DNA from: Zancudomyces culisetae
Lineage: Eukaryota; Kickxellomycota; Harpellomycetes; Harpellales; Legeriomycetaceae
DNA length: 46,247 bases
Assembly: GCA_001969505.1 (NCBI GenBank)
Contig: LSSK01000613.1
Coordinates: 1 to 46,247, forward strand
Direction of reading: 5' to 3'
In this document: positions 22,307 to 33,500 of the stretch, one piece after another
Position numbering within the stretch: position 1 is the first letter of the stretch
Layout of the letters: every line of letters starts with the position of its first letter
Translations under genes and position numbers: made by a program
The notes under the pieces: model-generated
The model's input: the letters and a program-made list of their open reading frames with translations, nothing else
What the model was told of the DNA's origin: nothing
Database searches by the model: none

Positions 22307-23206
22307 TGAATAGTTTTGATTATGTGGTGTACTAAAGGGAGCAGAAGGAGATTTTTCTTTTTCCTTACCTTTGTTCTTGTAACTGTTTTTATTTTTTAAA
22401 TTCTCAGCCACAGTTTCGTAAATATATACACTTGCCTCTATTTCCGAAATGTTCTATGTCAGGAATAAATTTTCGGGTTCAGTAAAAGCTGGATGCTGTA
22501 AAGTTAGTACGAGATCAATAATCGTGTCAGCAATAATATTAAGCCTAAAGCCAGAATTAAAGTTAGAGCTTGAAATTTCTTTTTTTTTGTTGGTGTATTT
22601 CAAAATATCACAGGTAAAACTTTTTTTTACAATAAAATTTCCAAAAATTGGATGACGATCCACCCCCAAAGGAGAAAGAGTAAAAACCGCTTGTAAAGGG
22701 CAATGGAGGCTTAATCACGAACAAAGCTAATCCAAACTTTTTCTTGTTTTTTTATCTTCATTAATTAATCGCGAAAGATATAATTGGTGCAAATGAAACA
22801 ATCCTTATAAAACAAATACCACAGTAAAATAATAAAAACAAAGCGCAAGCTGGGTATAATGTACTAAACACACAAAGCTAACACTGGGATAACAAGTAAT
22901 CCAAATTGGCAAAAAAGCGGGTGGACAAGAGAGGAAAATAAGATAGTGGATGGTGGATAAATCTCAAGTGCTAGTTTACTTGGATTAATGAGCCTTGGAT
23001 AGTCATATTTTTCAACCTGTTTTCAAGCCTCCTCAATAAGGAACAGGTAAACGACATAAGACAATAGGCAATAGGCAAATAAAAAAAAGGATTCTATGCC
23101 TTATATTTGAAAACTGAGTTTTAATCGCGACAGTAGATACATTCCTATACAATATCCTACCCAATAGCGTGTGTACCTATTTATATTTTTATTCGAGTAA
23201 GTACAA
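22307..23206. promoter_or_regulatory. Divergent promoter of RRP42 and UBP8
   Basis: A 900-bp AT-rich spacer with several A or T runs between divergent start codons. Exact PAC or RRPE strings were not seen on the RRP42 side. No supported gene. Confidence 0.5.
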
Positions 23207-26200
23207 ATGTCTGTGAGTGCAGGCTGTGAACATACACGATCCCAGTTCAAGTCGATTCTAGACAGGCTGAAGGTGTTAGTACCATATTCTACTGTATGTT
23301 CGAAACGACAAACTCTGCTAGTAGGGAGAAGGGGTGCTCAAACCAGTAGCTACGGTTTGGCTTCAGGAACTGCGATTGCGCAAGCAGCTGGTGGAAATGA
23401 AGAAAACTCGAATGGTGAGGAGGGAGGAGGGCAAAGTTTAGCGACAGCTACAGGTCTGGGGGCAGCAGCTGGCGGAGGAACTAGTACTTCCGGTGGAGGT
23501 GGTGCTAACAGTGGTAATTTAGAGGGCGACCGGAGTCGGAAGAGATTAGTTGAGGAGGTAATTTATCTGATTAATAGCTTCCAATATCTATTTTAGTGAT
23601 TACAGAGAATTTAAGTGAGGGTGTATATTGAAGATTTTGTACTGGAAAATGCGCGTAGATGCCCTCGCCATTGTGCGAAGACTGTGGAACGACCATGGAT
23701 CGACTTCACTCATGTCTTGAATGCGAATATTTTGGATGTTGGAGACTAAAAAGCCATAGTCTGAATACACACGAATCAAACCCAGGAATAAACACGAGTC
23801 ATATTGTTCAACACCTTAATAAGACAGGGCATTGTTTTGGTAAATTTTTGTTTGATTGTATTTATACTACATGTACGCGCTTTCAAGGCGCCAAAATATC
23901 ATATTGAAAACGAAGATGTAATAGTTAGACCATTAGCCGTTATTAAAGAATAATGCGACTAAAAATAAAACTATAGCTATCGACTTTTACCGGTTGCAAA
24001 TATATTGCAGAGAATGTAGAGATTATGTATATGATCCCTCAATTGCAAACTGGCTAAGAGGAATGACAGCACGTTGGTACGCAGCACTGTGCGATGCAGC
24101 CGAGCCAGAAGCAAAGCGACCTAGAATGATAGGTGTTAATGTAGAAATAACACCAGCAGAGGCAAAATTTGCGAAGGAACACGGTTCAATTAGGCCATGC
24201 GGCGGCCTGCGGGGCCTTCGGAATCTAGGGGCTACGTGCTATCTCAACGTTATTGTTCAAGCGTTGTTTCAAAATCCTCTAGTGAGGAGCTGGTTTTTGA
24301 GTGGAGGGCATTCTACAGCGAGGTGTAAAGTGGGGAGGAAAAAGGCTAAAGGCCATGGCGACGGAGCAAATGCAAAGGGATACTCGGAAAAGGACAGCGG
24401 TACAGGGAAAGATCGCTCGAGTGATCGTCATTGTATAGCGTGTGAGCTGTATAATCTGATACTTCGGTTTTATAATGGCGACACAACACCAATTGGGCCA
24501 TCAGAGCTACTTTATTCTCTATGGATGCTTCGACCAGATCTTTCCGGATACGGGCAACAGGATGCACATGAATGCTTTATGGCGATATTAGATCAGCTGC
24601 ATGATTGCTTAGCAGACAGTTTATTTGATATAAAGGATGAAGATACAGAAAAGCTTTTTAATGAAAACTTATCACTATCGGAAATGGTTAATAATGTAAT
24701 AAACAAGAATAAAGGGGGGTTCGACTTGCTGCGAGGAAAAGATAAGAGCACAAGCTGCAACTGTATAGTTCACCAAACATTTGGTGGAACGCTACAAAGT
24801 ACAGTAATATGCCAATCATGCAAAAATGTAACTGTGGCAAATGACCCGGTACTCGATTTCTCACTAGATATTCAGCAGAGCGCACATCGGATCTTTTCTA
24901 GTGATTCTGGGACAGGTAGTAAACATTCTTTTGATGATATAGATATTAAGATTAAAAAAAAGATGGTTGCAGTTGACTGGGCACTGAGGAAAAAGGCCGG
25001 GCTTGCAGAAAATGGCATGGGAAACGCCTCAGAAGGTTTTTTGGGACAGAAATCCGAGACAGGAACAAGTGGAAGCCGAAATGCAAACGGGAATGGTAAT
25101 AGGAATGGCAATACTAACGGACTTGAAAATGGATATGGCGGTACTAATGGAATGGCAGCGCATGTTCTGTCGCTACAGGAGTGTTTGGAGCAATTTACTT
25201 CGCCGGAAGTTTTGGGCCCAGGGACCTATGTATGCAGCAATTGTAAGGCGGCTAATGGGCGAGCCACCAAACAACTTTCGATAAAGCAGTTGCCACCAGT
25301 GCTTGCCTTCCAATTCAAGCGATTTAATGTTGGTACAAACTCATCAAGCAAGCTAAATACGTATGTTAAGCTACCGCTAGCTCTGGACATGACACCGTAT
25401 ACAACAGGGTCATTGAATCCTCATGTTGGTGGTCCAGGTGGATCGTTGTCATCTATTTCAGGAACGCCACTATCCACACTATTTTTGCTGAACAGTTGCG
25501 GAACGAGTGGCAACTATGATGGGGGCGCCGGTGAAGCAGCTGCCAATGAGGGTCCTTCAGCAACTACAATAAATAGCAATCTTCCTTTATCTGCGATTGC
25601 AACCATGAACTCCGCATCTGGAAGCCGGCGTAGGACTGAGCCTACACGAGTGAACCCAGCCTGCAAGTACGAGCTGTTTGCAGTGGTGAATCATACAGGA
25701 GCATTGGACACAGGTCACTACACCATCTTTTGTCAGCATAGAAATATGTGGTTTAAATTTGATGACTCGTCGGTAACATTGGCGGATATTTCAGATGTGC
25801 TTGGGTTGGACGAAGAACATAAAGCCCAGCGCGGTGAAGCTGCAAAGGGTTTGGCTTATATGGCATTTTATGTGAAAAACACATTGGATTTTGATGATTT
25901 ACAAAACTCATCCTCACTCGACTCCTACCCAGCTGGCGCCTCCGATTTTGACTCTAAACCATTATCTCTTTCCTCCAAACAGATGTTTAATAAGTATGGC
26001 AAGAAAGTCGAGAGGAGAGGAAGAAAGAAAGCGTCTCAAGCTGGGCTGGACGCAACAGCCTCTCCTCTTAGCATTGACCTAGATCTTCACGATGATGATG
26101 ACAATATTCGTGCTAGCCCTCACCCTCATACATACCGCAAGAATTCAGCTGCTTCCCACACATCTTCTACTGCTGATAAACCCAAACGTAGAGGTAGACC

Positions 26201-26501
26201 ACCTGTTAGCCTATCCACCAATAATAAGGCCTCGGGCTCTGTCTCTGGCTCTACGGCAGCCAATGCACCTTTGTTTGGAGCAGATATTGGAACAGGTGCT
26301 AGAGACTTTTTTTCAAAAAATTCTACCTTATCTCCAAATCCGAAACTCCCTGTGTTTTTTGATGAACTTGGCGACGATTCAATGCCAGATGACTTTGCTG
26401 GTGAGGATGGCGAGATACTAGGCGATTCTGCAGCACCTGCGAACTTTCACTCACCTACCACAGGGAAAGGATACGATGATTTTTCTGATTCTGACTCTTG
26501 A
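23207..26501 (+). CDS. UBP8: SAGA ubiquitin-specific protease Ubp8/USP22
   Basis: Exons 23207-23557, 23659-23839 and 23977-26501 give about 1018 residues, roughly twice the size of human USP22 (525). The N-terminal ZnF-UBP is split by introns: GCEHTR, LCEDCGTTMDRLHSCLEC, FGC, then HCFAIDFYRLQIYCRECRDYVY, matching USP22 NLAIDLMYGGIYC across the second junction. The USP core has its Cys box GLRNLGATCYLNVIVQAL (Cys ~265), QQDAHECF, paired CxxC zinc ligands (CQSCKN, CSNCKA), His box ALDTGHYTIF (His ~758) and WFKFDDSS. All catalytic residues are present. The enzyme removes ubiquitin from H2B in the SAGA complex. Unusual parts are a ~85-residue Gly/Ala/Ser-rich insertion in the zinc finger, Asn/Gly repeats in the core, and a ~190-residue tail with an AT-hook (RRGRPP, ~915). 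Confidence 0.93.
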
Positions 26502-27572
26502 TTCATGATATATATTGTGTTTTGATCATTAATTTACAATCGCGCTTAATGCTTTTATAGATTTTTTTTCCAGCCTTTACTACTTTTTGACGGAACCAGA
26601 AGTTTTTTCACCACAACCCACCTCCTTATTGCTCATAATTTATATTAAGAGGCTCTGCTATTTATAGAAAAACACACTCTTCTTTTTTTGTTTCTAGTAA
26701 CGCTGTATTGCTATTATTGACTTTTATTAACCGAATAGCTTTGTTTAGATGCGATGTCTATTATACTAGCTTTAAAGCTTTTTTTTAGCTGAATGTATAT
26801 TTTAGTATATCTCATCATTTTTTTTCTCGTTTTCAGATATCCTGTAAAAAAAATAAAACAGTTTAAACACTGCTCTCCATCCCATATGGGAATACCAACA
26901 GGTATGGATAGTATACAATTTAATGCATTCCACTGCGCATTTTGTAATGGCTATTTTTTTCTCCATTACCTCCTTCCCCCTCCCCCCTCGCCCCCTCCTT
27001 TATCTTCAAGTTAAAAAAGGTGTGTAAAAGCTAGACTGGAAGAAAAGTGTATATTTGCTTGTTCCTTGCAGATTTACATGGTCCACGTTTAACCATTGCT
27101 CTATAATTTTCTGCCATCTCTCTACATCACATAGCAATTTGGATGAACCTATACCAGACCTGTACGCCATGGTGTCAAACATCTGTCTGTTCTGACAATG
27201 ATTTTACCTTCCTCTCCCCCCAATCATAACCCAAAGATCAGATAGGCTGGATTTTGAATAAACATGAATGTAGTGCTCTTTTACTGGTGGGAGTTTGCAC
27301 TACTTTTCTCCTCATTTTTCACATTTTTAAAAAAAATTTTGTCACTCATATAAACACACTTAATCGCATTGAACAAAAATAGCCAAACCCAGCGTAATAT
27401 ATTTAACTTTATTTTTCACCTACATTTTACTGTTAGTGACATACAGTTTCTGTTTTTTTTTAAAAAATAAATAATATTTACTCTTCAGAGCTTTGAAATA
27501 TTTACATTTAACAAGTAAAGCGGTTATTAACTGTGTCATCTGTATAGATTAACACCATCGTTCTCGGTAAAT
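26502..27572. other. Intergenic, presumed promoter of the DnaJ gene
   Basis: A 1.07-kb spacer between tandem plus-strand genes. It contains a C/T-rich tract at 26969-27000 and an A/T-rich palindrome near 27325. The open frame at 26793-27014 covers low-complexity sequence and is not credible. Confidence 0.5.
26969..27000. repeat. C/T-rich pyrimidine tract
   Basis: A run of C3-C6 blocks separated mostly by T, with G-rich complement. It lies about 570 bp before the DnaJ start codon and is of the same kind as the tracts near 9966 and 43633. Confidence 0.55.
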
Positions 27573-28764
27573 ATGAAGTCCTTTAGATTTTCGGTGCTAG
27601 TATTGCTTTCGCTTCTCTGCCTTTTCATAAATCGGTCTTTTGCTTGGGAAAAGCTTGATTTTGAAATCTTTGAGCTATGGGATTCGATTAAGAAAAACGA
27701 CAAGACCACAAACTGGTACGAGCTGATGGGCGTTCCTAGCTCCGCTACTTCTGCTCAAATTAATAAGGCCTACAAACGACTTTCTTTAAAGTACCAGTAA
27801 GTCCCTTTTGTGTTCAATATGTGATATTTACTACACTTACAAAGTAATTCCAACTATAAGCGCTACAACTTCCATTGTATAATTTTCAAATAGCCCCGAT
27901 AAACTAAGAGGCACAAAAAAGGAAATGAAGCGAGCTACTGAGAAATACACTCGCCTTGGGCTTGTTGCCAATATTTTGAGAGATAAATATAGTCGTAAAA
28001 GATACGATTTTTTTAAAAAGAACGGAGTTCCCGTGTGGCGAGGAGCAGACTACTTGTATAAACGCTACAGACCAGGCCTGGGAAGTGTAGGTGTTGGGTT
28101 GGCGCTGTTTTTTTCAGCAATGCAGTACATGTTCATGTCGCTGAGCTACTGGAGAGCTCAACAAAGAATCAAAATTATTGAAGAGGAGGGCGAAAAACTG
28201 AAACTTAAAGCCCCACCTCAACTTCGCGCGACACTCAACAGGAGGGAAAGACGAGGAAAGTCCGGCAAACAGGAACTATATGATGAATTTGTCGGTGATG
28301 AGGATGATGATTCGCTTGCATATGTAACTGAGTTGGATCCTTACTCAGTGAAAAAACCAACCATTGCAGATCTGCTGGTTATTAGCTTTCCTATGTGGAT
28401 TATTCGAAAAGTGGGTACATCTGTTGGGTTGATGAAACCGATCGAACAAGACTCTACTAGTATCAGCGAAGATGATAGTTCTGAGGAGGTTGACCAAGGC
28501 GATTTCAAGGAGAAATTTTTGCTAAAGAAAGAAGAGCGGGACACAAAAAATGTTTCCAGAAAACAAAAGTTCAAAGCTAGTAGCTCCTCAGCTTCGCTGG
28601 CTAGTAGTAACAAGGACTCTGTCGAATCTGATGCTTCCAATGGTGGTTCTCAAAACCAAGTATCTGCTACAGCTTCTGGAAAATCGGACTCTAAAGCCTC
28701 TACTCCTCTTACACCCAAGTCAAAAACCGTTAGGAAGCGTAAAGGTGGAACACGTGTAGTTTAA
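27573..28764 (+). CDS. ER membrane DnaJ protein, DNAJC1/ERdj1-like
   Basis: Exons 27573-27796 and 27894-28764 encode about 364 residues. Residues 1-25 form a signal peptide (basic start, hydrophobic core LVLLSLLCLFI, SFA/W cleavage-like site). A J domain spans ~48-110: NWYELMGVPSSATSAQINKA, YKRLSLKYHPDK, and RDKYSRKRYDFFKKNGVPVW. The catalytic HPD is rebuilt by splicing, with its His codon split by the intron (GTAAGT...TAG). A membrane segment lies near 136-160 (GVGLALFFSAMQYMFMSL). The C-terminal ~200 residues are charged and Ser-rich and end in basic KTVRKRKGGTRVV. Topology follows ERdj1: lumenal J domain to activate BiP/Kar2 and a cytosolic tail that in mammals contacts ribosomes. No SANT domain is visible, unlike human DNAJC1. 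Confidence 0.85.
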
Positions 28765-29134
28765 TTGCCAGTATACATACACGTTTGTATAAATCTTTGT
28801 CCCTATTCTTTCTTTTTTTTTTTACTTTGCAATTTCGTGGCTCAAGTGCACAAGATTATTCATTTGCTTTTACTAAGTTTTTGTTATGGCTAACACTGTT
28901 GTCCTTGGCAATACTAAGTGTGATATCTAGCCAGAAGAAATGGAATAAAATGTCAGAATGTTTAAAAATAATGCGGACAAATCGATGCAGTTTGGATAGT
29001 TTAGCAGTTTTTTCTTTCTATTTTTGCGAAATCAGCTTTATTTGGTAAAAAACTAAAAAGGACAAAAAAAACTCAGAGTAAGGTTATTCTGTATTATAGA
29101 ATAGAAAAAAGCAGTGTACCATAACAAGGCAGCT
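28765..29134. other. Intergenic between the DnaJ gene and EAPP
   Basis: A 370-bp AT-rich spacer. An open frame at 28785-29048 starts with a non-ATG codon and resembles no known protein. It probably holds the DnaJ 3' UTR and EAPP promoter. Confidence 0.5.
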
Positions 29135-30071
29135 ATGGAGGATATTGAACTGGATTCAGGTATGCTATGTCGATGACTTTACGATACTTTCTATCATATT
29201 TTGCCAGGTATAAAAAGTAGCTAGAGAAAAAAATAAATACAATTCGCTTAATACTTGTAGGTAGTGAAAGTGGTCGATCCGAAAAAGATGTGCAAGTAGA
29301 GACCGATTGGATGTATGATGCAAACATTGACCAAAAAGACGAAGAATGGGTTAATCGTAAACTGGTGAATCAAGGTAGTTGTTTTTTCTTTGCAATTCTT
29401 CATTAAAATGTGGATGGCTTCTGTATTCTTTATTACCATTCTTGTAGCTAAAACAATTGTTTCTAATTATACCCTTCGATTTGATTACAATATATAGGGA
29501 TGACGAAAAAGAAAAATGTGAATAATAGTAAAGATAACAACCAAGAAAGTAGTGAGGGTAAAGTGAACACGGAAAAAAATATTGTTTTATCATGTCCCGG
29601 GTGTTTTACACAGCTCTGCTATGATTGCCAAAGGTAAGGAAGAGTAAAAAACAGGTTTATTCTGGTTAAATACTGTCTCTCTATGATATTAAACAATCAA
29701 CTTGTTATTGCTATTACTAGTACTTCCAATAACACCACTAATACTCATACAACTGAATCATATGTTTATTACCTACTAGACACACAAAGTATTTTGAACA
29801 GTTCCGAGCAATGTTTGTCAGAAACTGTAAAGTGGACAATTCAGGTTTGTACCAAGTTTTTTTTTTGCTCCTCTTGCATGTGGTGTTTATATTAGAATTT
29901 GTAGGGTTTTTGACTTTGTATGGCGGATATAATAGAACAGTCATAAAAATGAAAATAGTTGTAGAATACGAAGGTTATAGCCCTGTATTTTGTGAGATAT
30001 GCAATACAAAAGTAGCATACTTTGAGCCCGATGAAGAACTGTATCACTTCTTCCAGGTTCTATCAACTTGA
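29135..30071 (+). CDS. EAPP: EAPP (E2F-associated phosphoprotein) homologue, five exons
   Basis: Exons 29135-29159, 29261-29374, 29498-29633, 29780-29844 and 29905-30071 give about 168 residues. The N-terminal part has an acidic motif, TDWMYDANIDQKDEEWVNRK, like EAPP DxWYDPxxDDxDxxWV. A zinc-ribbon-like half CPGCFTQLCYDCQRH continues across a splice junction into TKYFEQFRAMFVRNC, as in EAPP CLDCQRHESYKTQYRAMFV. The second half, FCEICNTKVAYFEPDEELYH then FFQVL, matches the EAPP C-terminus. Human EAPP was described as an E2F-binding nuclear phosphoprotein; the role in fungi is not established. The four Cys pairs suggest zinc binding. The last intron (29845-29904) is only 60 bp, a multiple of three without stops. 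It is in tandem with RAD2. Confidence 0.87.
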
Positions 30072-30596
30072 CCTCCTCGGACCAAGGTGGTATTGTATTT
30101 ATTGCTTTGCTTTGTTGCAACAGTGTGAAGCCAGTACGACGGATAGAGAAGGAAATGCACCGAAGAGCACCGGCTTACATTCTTAAATAGTATTTCTTGA
30201 TCAAACGAACCTCATTAAAGGACTTTTGGTATTTTATATCGATCCGTTTATATTTGCTCTTTGTATAGGAAATTTCAATCAATTTAATTTTGCTGAGCAG
30301 GTTTAATGTAGCAACAAGATTGGGGGAAAAACGAATTTGTGGCGAAAAAGCGAGCAAAATCCCAAATGCGAATCCACTTTGCTGCGCAATTCTGACCAAT
30401 TGTTTGGTTAGGTACATTGTAGAAGTTGAATGAATTGTGTAGTTTCGATTTTCTATGATTTATATTTTTGTTCATTTTATATTAAAAAAGTACAGCACAA
30501 CCAGTCTTTGACAAACAATAATTGAAATCGCCAGCACAAAAACAGCAAATATTATATATACTATACATATATAATCCTTTGAAAAAAAAAAGAAGA
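30072..30596. other. Intergenic, RAD2 promoter; one doubtful minus-strand ORF
   Basis: A 525-bp spacer. An ATG-initiated 80-codon frame lies on the minus strand at 30417-30175. Its first half looks protein-like (MYLTKQLVRIAQQSGFAFG) but its second half is Lys/Ile-rich, as expected from AT-rich noise. I do not call it a gene. Confidence 0.4.
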
Positions 30597-33500
30597 ATGG
30601 GAGTTATAGGATTATGGACCGTGGTAGAGGAAAATTCGGAGCCAGTGAAGTATGAGGATTTGGAAAACAAAGTTATAGCGATCGATGCCTCCGTTTGGAT
30701 TCATCAGTTTCTCAAGGCTATGCGGAACGAGCAGGGAGAGGAAATGGAAAATGGAGTTGTTAGAGGATTTACGAGCAGAATAAAAAAGCTATTGTATTAT
30801 AAGATTAAACCGATCTTTGTGTTTGATGGTGAGCCACCTGCGATTAAGCTCGAAACAATGGTAACTTGTCTTACTAGTGCCTTCTTACCCTTTTTAAACT
30901 ATTTTTATGTGTCTTTTAATTACAGATATATGTCGTTTTAACATACTTTAACTAAATCGTGTATACAGAGAAGAAGAAAAGACAAGGTGGAAGAAAAAAC
31001 AAAGGAAATAAAGGCAGCAGCAGAAAAGCTGTTTCTAGCACAAGTGAAATTAAATCTCATCAAATCTCCAGACGAAATAGGTATTAAGGGGCGAAAAAGA
31101 AAAAGTATTGAGGGGGAAGGTGGGAGGGGAAACACGCCACCATCTAGTGGGAAAAGGTCAAGGTTGGTCAAAAAAAAGGATGAGTATGAGCTACCTGAGG
31201 AATTAGAGATGGAAAAAGTGGAAAATACGATTATAGGAAAAGAAAACGACGTAAGATTACCAACAGAAGAGGAAGCAAAGGCGGGTGAATTTTGGAAACG
31301 AGTATTATCGGGGAAAAATAAAGTGATGGCAGGATACAACTATCTCGAAGCGCATAAACAAGATGCGAGCGAGGGTGACAAGAACGAGGGCGACATTTCT
31401 GATGATTTTTTGGAGCAGGATGTAGATATAAATAGCCGTGAGTTTACAAGAATGGAAACTGCTGAGCAGCATGCGGTTGTTAAAGATATGAAGGATAAAT
31501 CGAGACAGACATCGTTTGGGCGACTGAAAAGAATGGTGGAGGGAACCAAGACCGCGATGGATTTTTCGCAGATGCAAATAGATAACTTGATGGTAAGAAA
31601 CAAACTGATGGAAAAGTATTTGATAGTATCTGGGCATTCGCATAGAGTGAGAACCTCGCCAGATACGGCAAAACAATGGAATGATCAGCATAAAGATGAT
31701 ACGAGTAGAAGGATCGGTGGTGGGAAATTTGGAAATCCTGCATCAGCAAAGATGGGGCGGATGATGAGCAGGGCAGTGGTTGGACAGAGAGGAGTCAAAT
31801 ACATATTACAGAAAGATGATGAGGGTGTTCAGGGAGGGGGGTGGGTATTGAAAGCATCAGAAGATACAGATTATACGAGCTATGACATGGATAGCAAGCC
31901 GATAAAGACTGAAAGCGGTATAAAAGCGGAAAAGGACAATAAAAGCCTGTTTCTAAATAGTGGAAAAGATACTAATGAAAAACCTGATGCTAATGGGGGT
32001 ACTGATTTTTTTGCAGAGGTTAAGAACGATAGCGACCAAATTAGTAGTAATAGCAGTAGTAGTGATGTGGAATTTGAAGACGTGCCAATCCCAGAGTATG
32101 AGCAAGATAATGAGAATACGAATATCGAGAATGAATCTAATGAATGGAAGAATAAAAACCGGGGAACTAAGGGTATATACCATTTGGATAGCGATAGTAA
32201 TAGTGAGTTTAATGACTTTGACGACTTTGAGGAGGTGTTCTTTGGAGACAAGCAGGTGAGTGGAAACAATGGGGATGAGGGTGGTGAGGATGAGGATGAG
32301 GATGACGAAGAATATGATGGTAAATACCAAGATGCCGATTTTGATGAACTTCCGGAAGATGATGGCGAGCAAAATGAATATGCCGAGTTTGACGGTTTTG
32401 AAGAGATAAATTTTCAGGATAAAATGCAAGAATCGACGAATGAACCAAGGGATATAAACACTGGCGATAGTAAGTTGGGGTACAATGTTGTTGTAGGACA
32501 TGGAGAAACTGATAGTGAGAACAGTTTGGAAAAGAACATAGATGTTCATTTTCCGAAAAAGGAATCATTGTTGGTGATGAGTGGTGGTGACTCGACCCAG
32601 ACCAAACCGGATAATGGTAATGGCAGCGATAATGATGTTGGTGATGTTAATGATATTGGTGATGGTAACGATAATGATATTTATATTGATAATACATTTG
32701 ATAACTTTGAGGAATTCGGCGAGTTTGAGCAGGTAGATCTGGAGATAAAACCTGAATCTACAGAAATTGAGAGGCCTAAAAAACAGACAGAAAGTATCAC
32801 TACAAGCGAAAGTGGCGAAGCAAAAGAGGTTATTGAGGTCAATGAGGTTATTGAGATCAATGAGGTCAATGAGGCTAACGAAGAAGATATGATTCATGAA
32901 ATTCCACAAAGTATTGAAATACATGCGGGAATAGATGTAAATGACCAGCCCCAGCAAAGCGAGTTTGATAAATTCGAACAGGTCGAGTTTAATGCTTTAC
33001 CGGAAGGGTTAGGTTTCAAAAATGGACAGGTAAAAAACTTGGTAGACAACGAAAAGAAAGTGGAAGAGGGTGACGTAGACTTTTCGAGTTGGGAGGAAAT
33101 AAAGCTCAATACCGTGGGTGAGAACTCGGTAAAAAGTATTTCCAATGCAGCATTTTTTACACCAAATAAACAGCAAAGTCTGTTGAAGCCAATAGAGGGC
33201 AGCAACCCACACAAAAACAAAGAAGGGGAGCCGAGAAGCGTTGAAGAAATAATCAAAAGGGCGCAGAGTGGGGATGGGTTGTTTGGCATGAACAGGCGAA
33301 TATCGGGTGGGGTTAGTGGCGACAGTGGTCAAAATGATATGTTCTGGATGCCAAGAAAAGGACCCAGCAAGGGACAGCAGGAACAGAAAAAACGAGTTGA
33401 GGCTGTTCAGAAGGAGATTAGGGAGATAACTATGGATTTGAAAAAGGCGAAAAGGGATAGCAGCGTAATAACTTCTGAAATAATGGAGGAGGTTAGAAAG

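Noticed and set aside
22307-22411. Upstream extension of RRP42 starting at GTG
   Set aside because: No ATG exists there, and the next Met aligns with the start of EXOSC7/Rrp42. The Lys-rich extension is probably 5' UTR.
30175-30417. 80-codon ATG frame on the minus strand between EAPP and RAD2
   Set aside because: The second half is Lys/Ile/Tyr-rich noise-like sequence. There is no family resemblance, and the spacer is needed for the RAD2 promoter.
31880-33332. Several long minus-strand frames opposite the RAD2 spacer
   Set aside because: They are shadows of the repetitive acidic coding sequence, rich in Ile/Phe/Ser, with no family resemblance.
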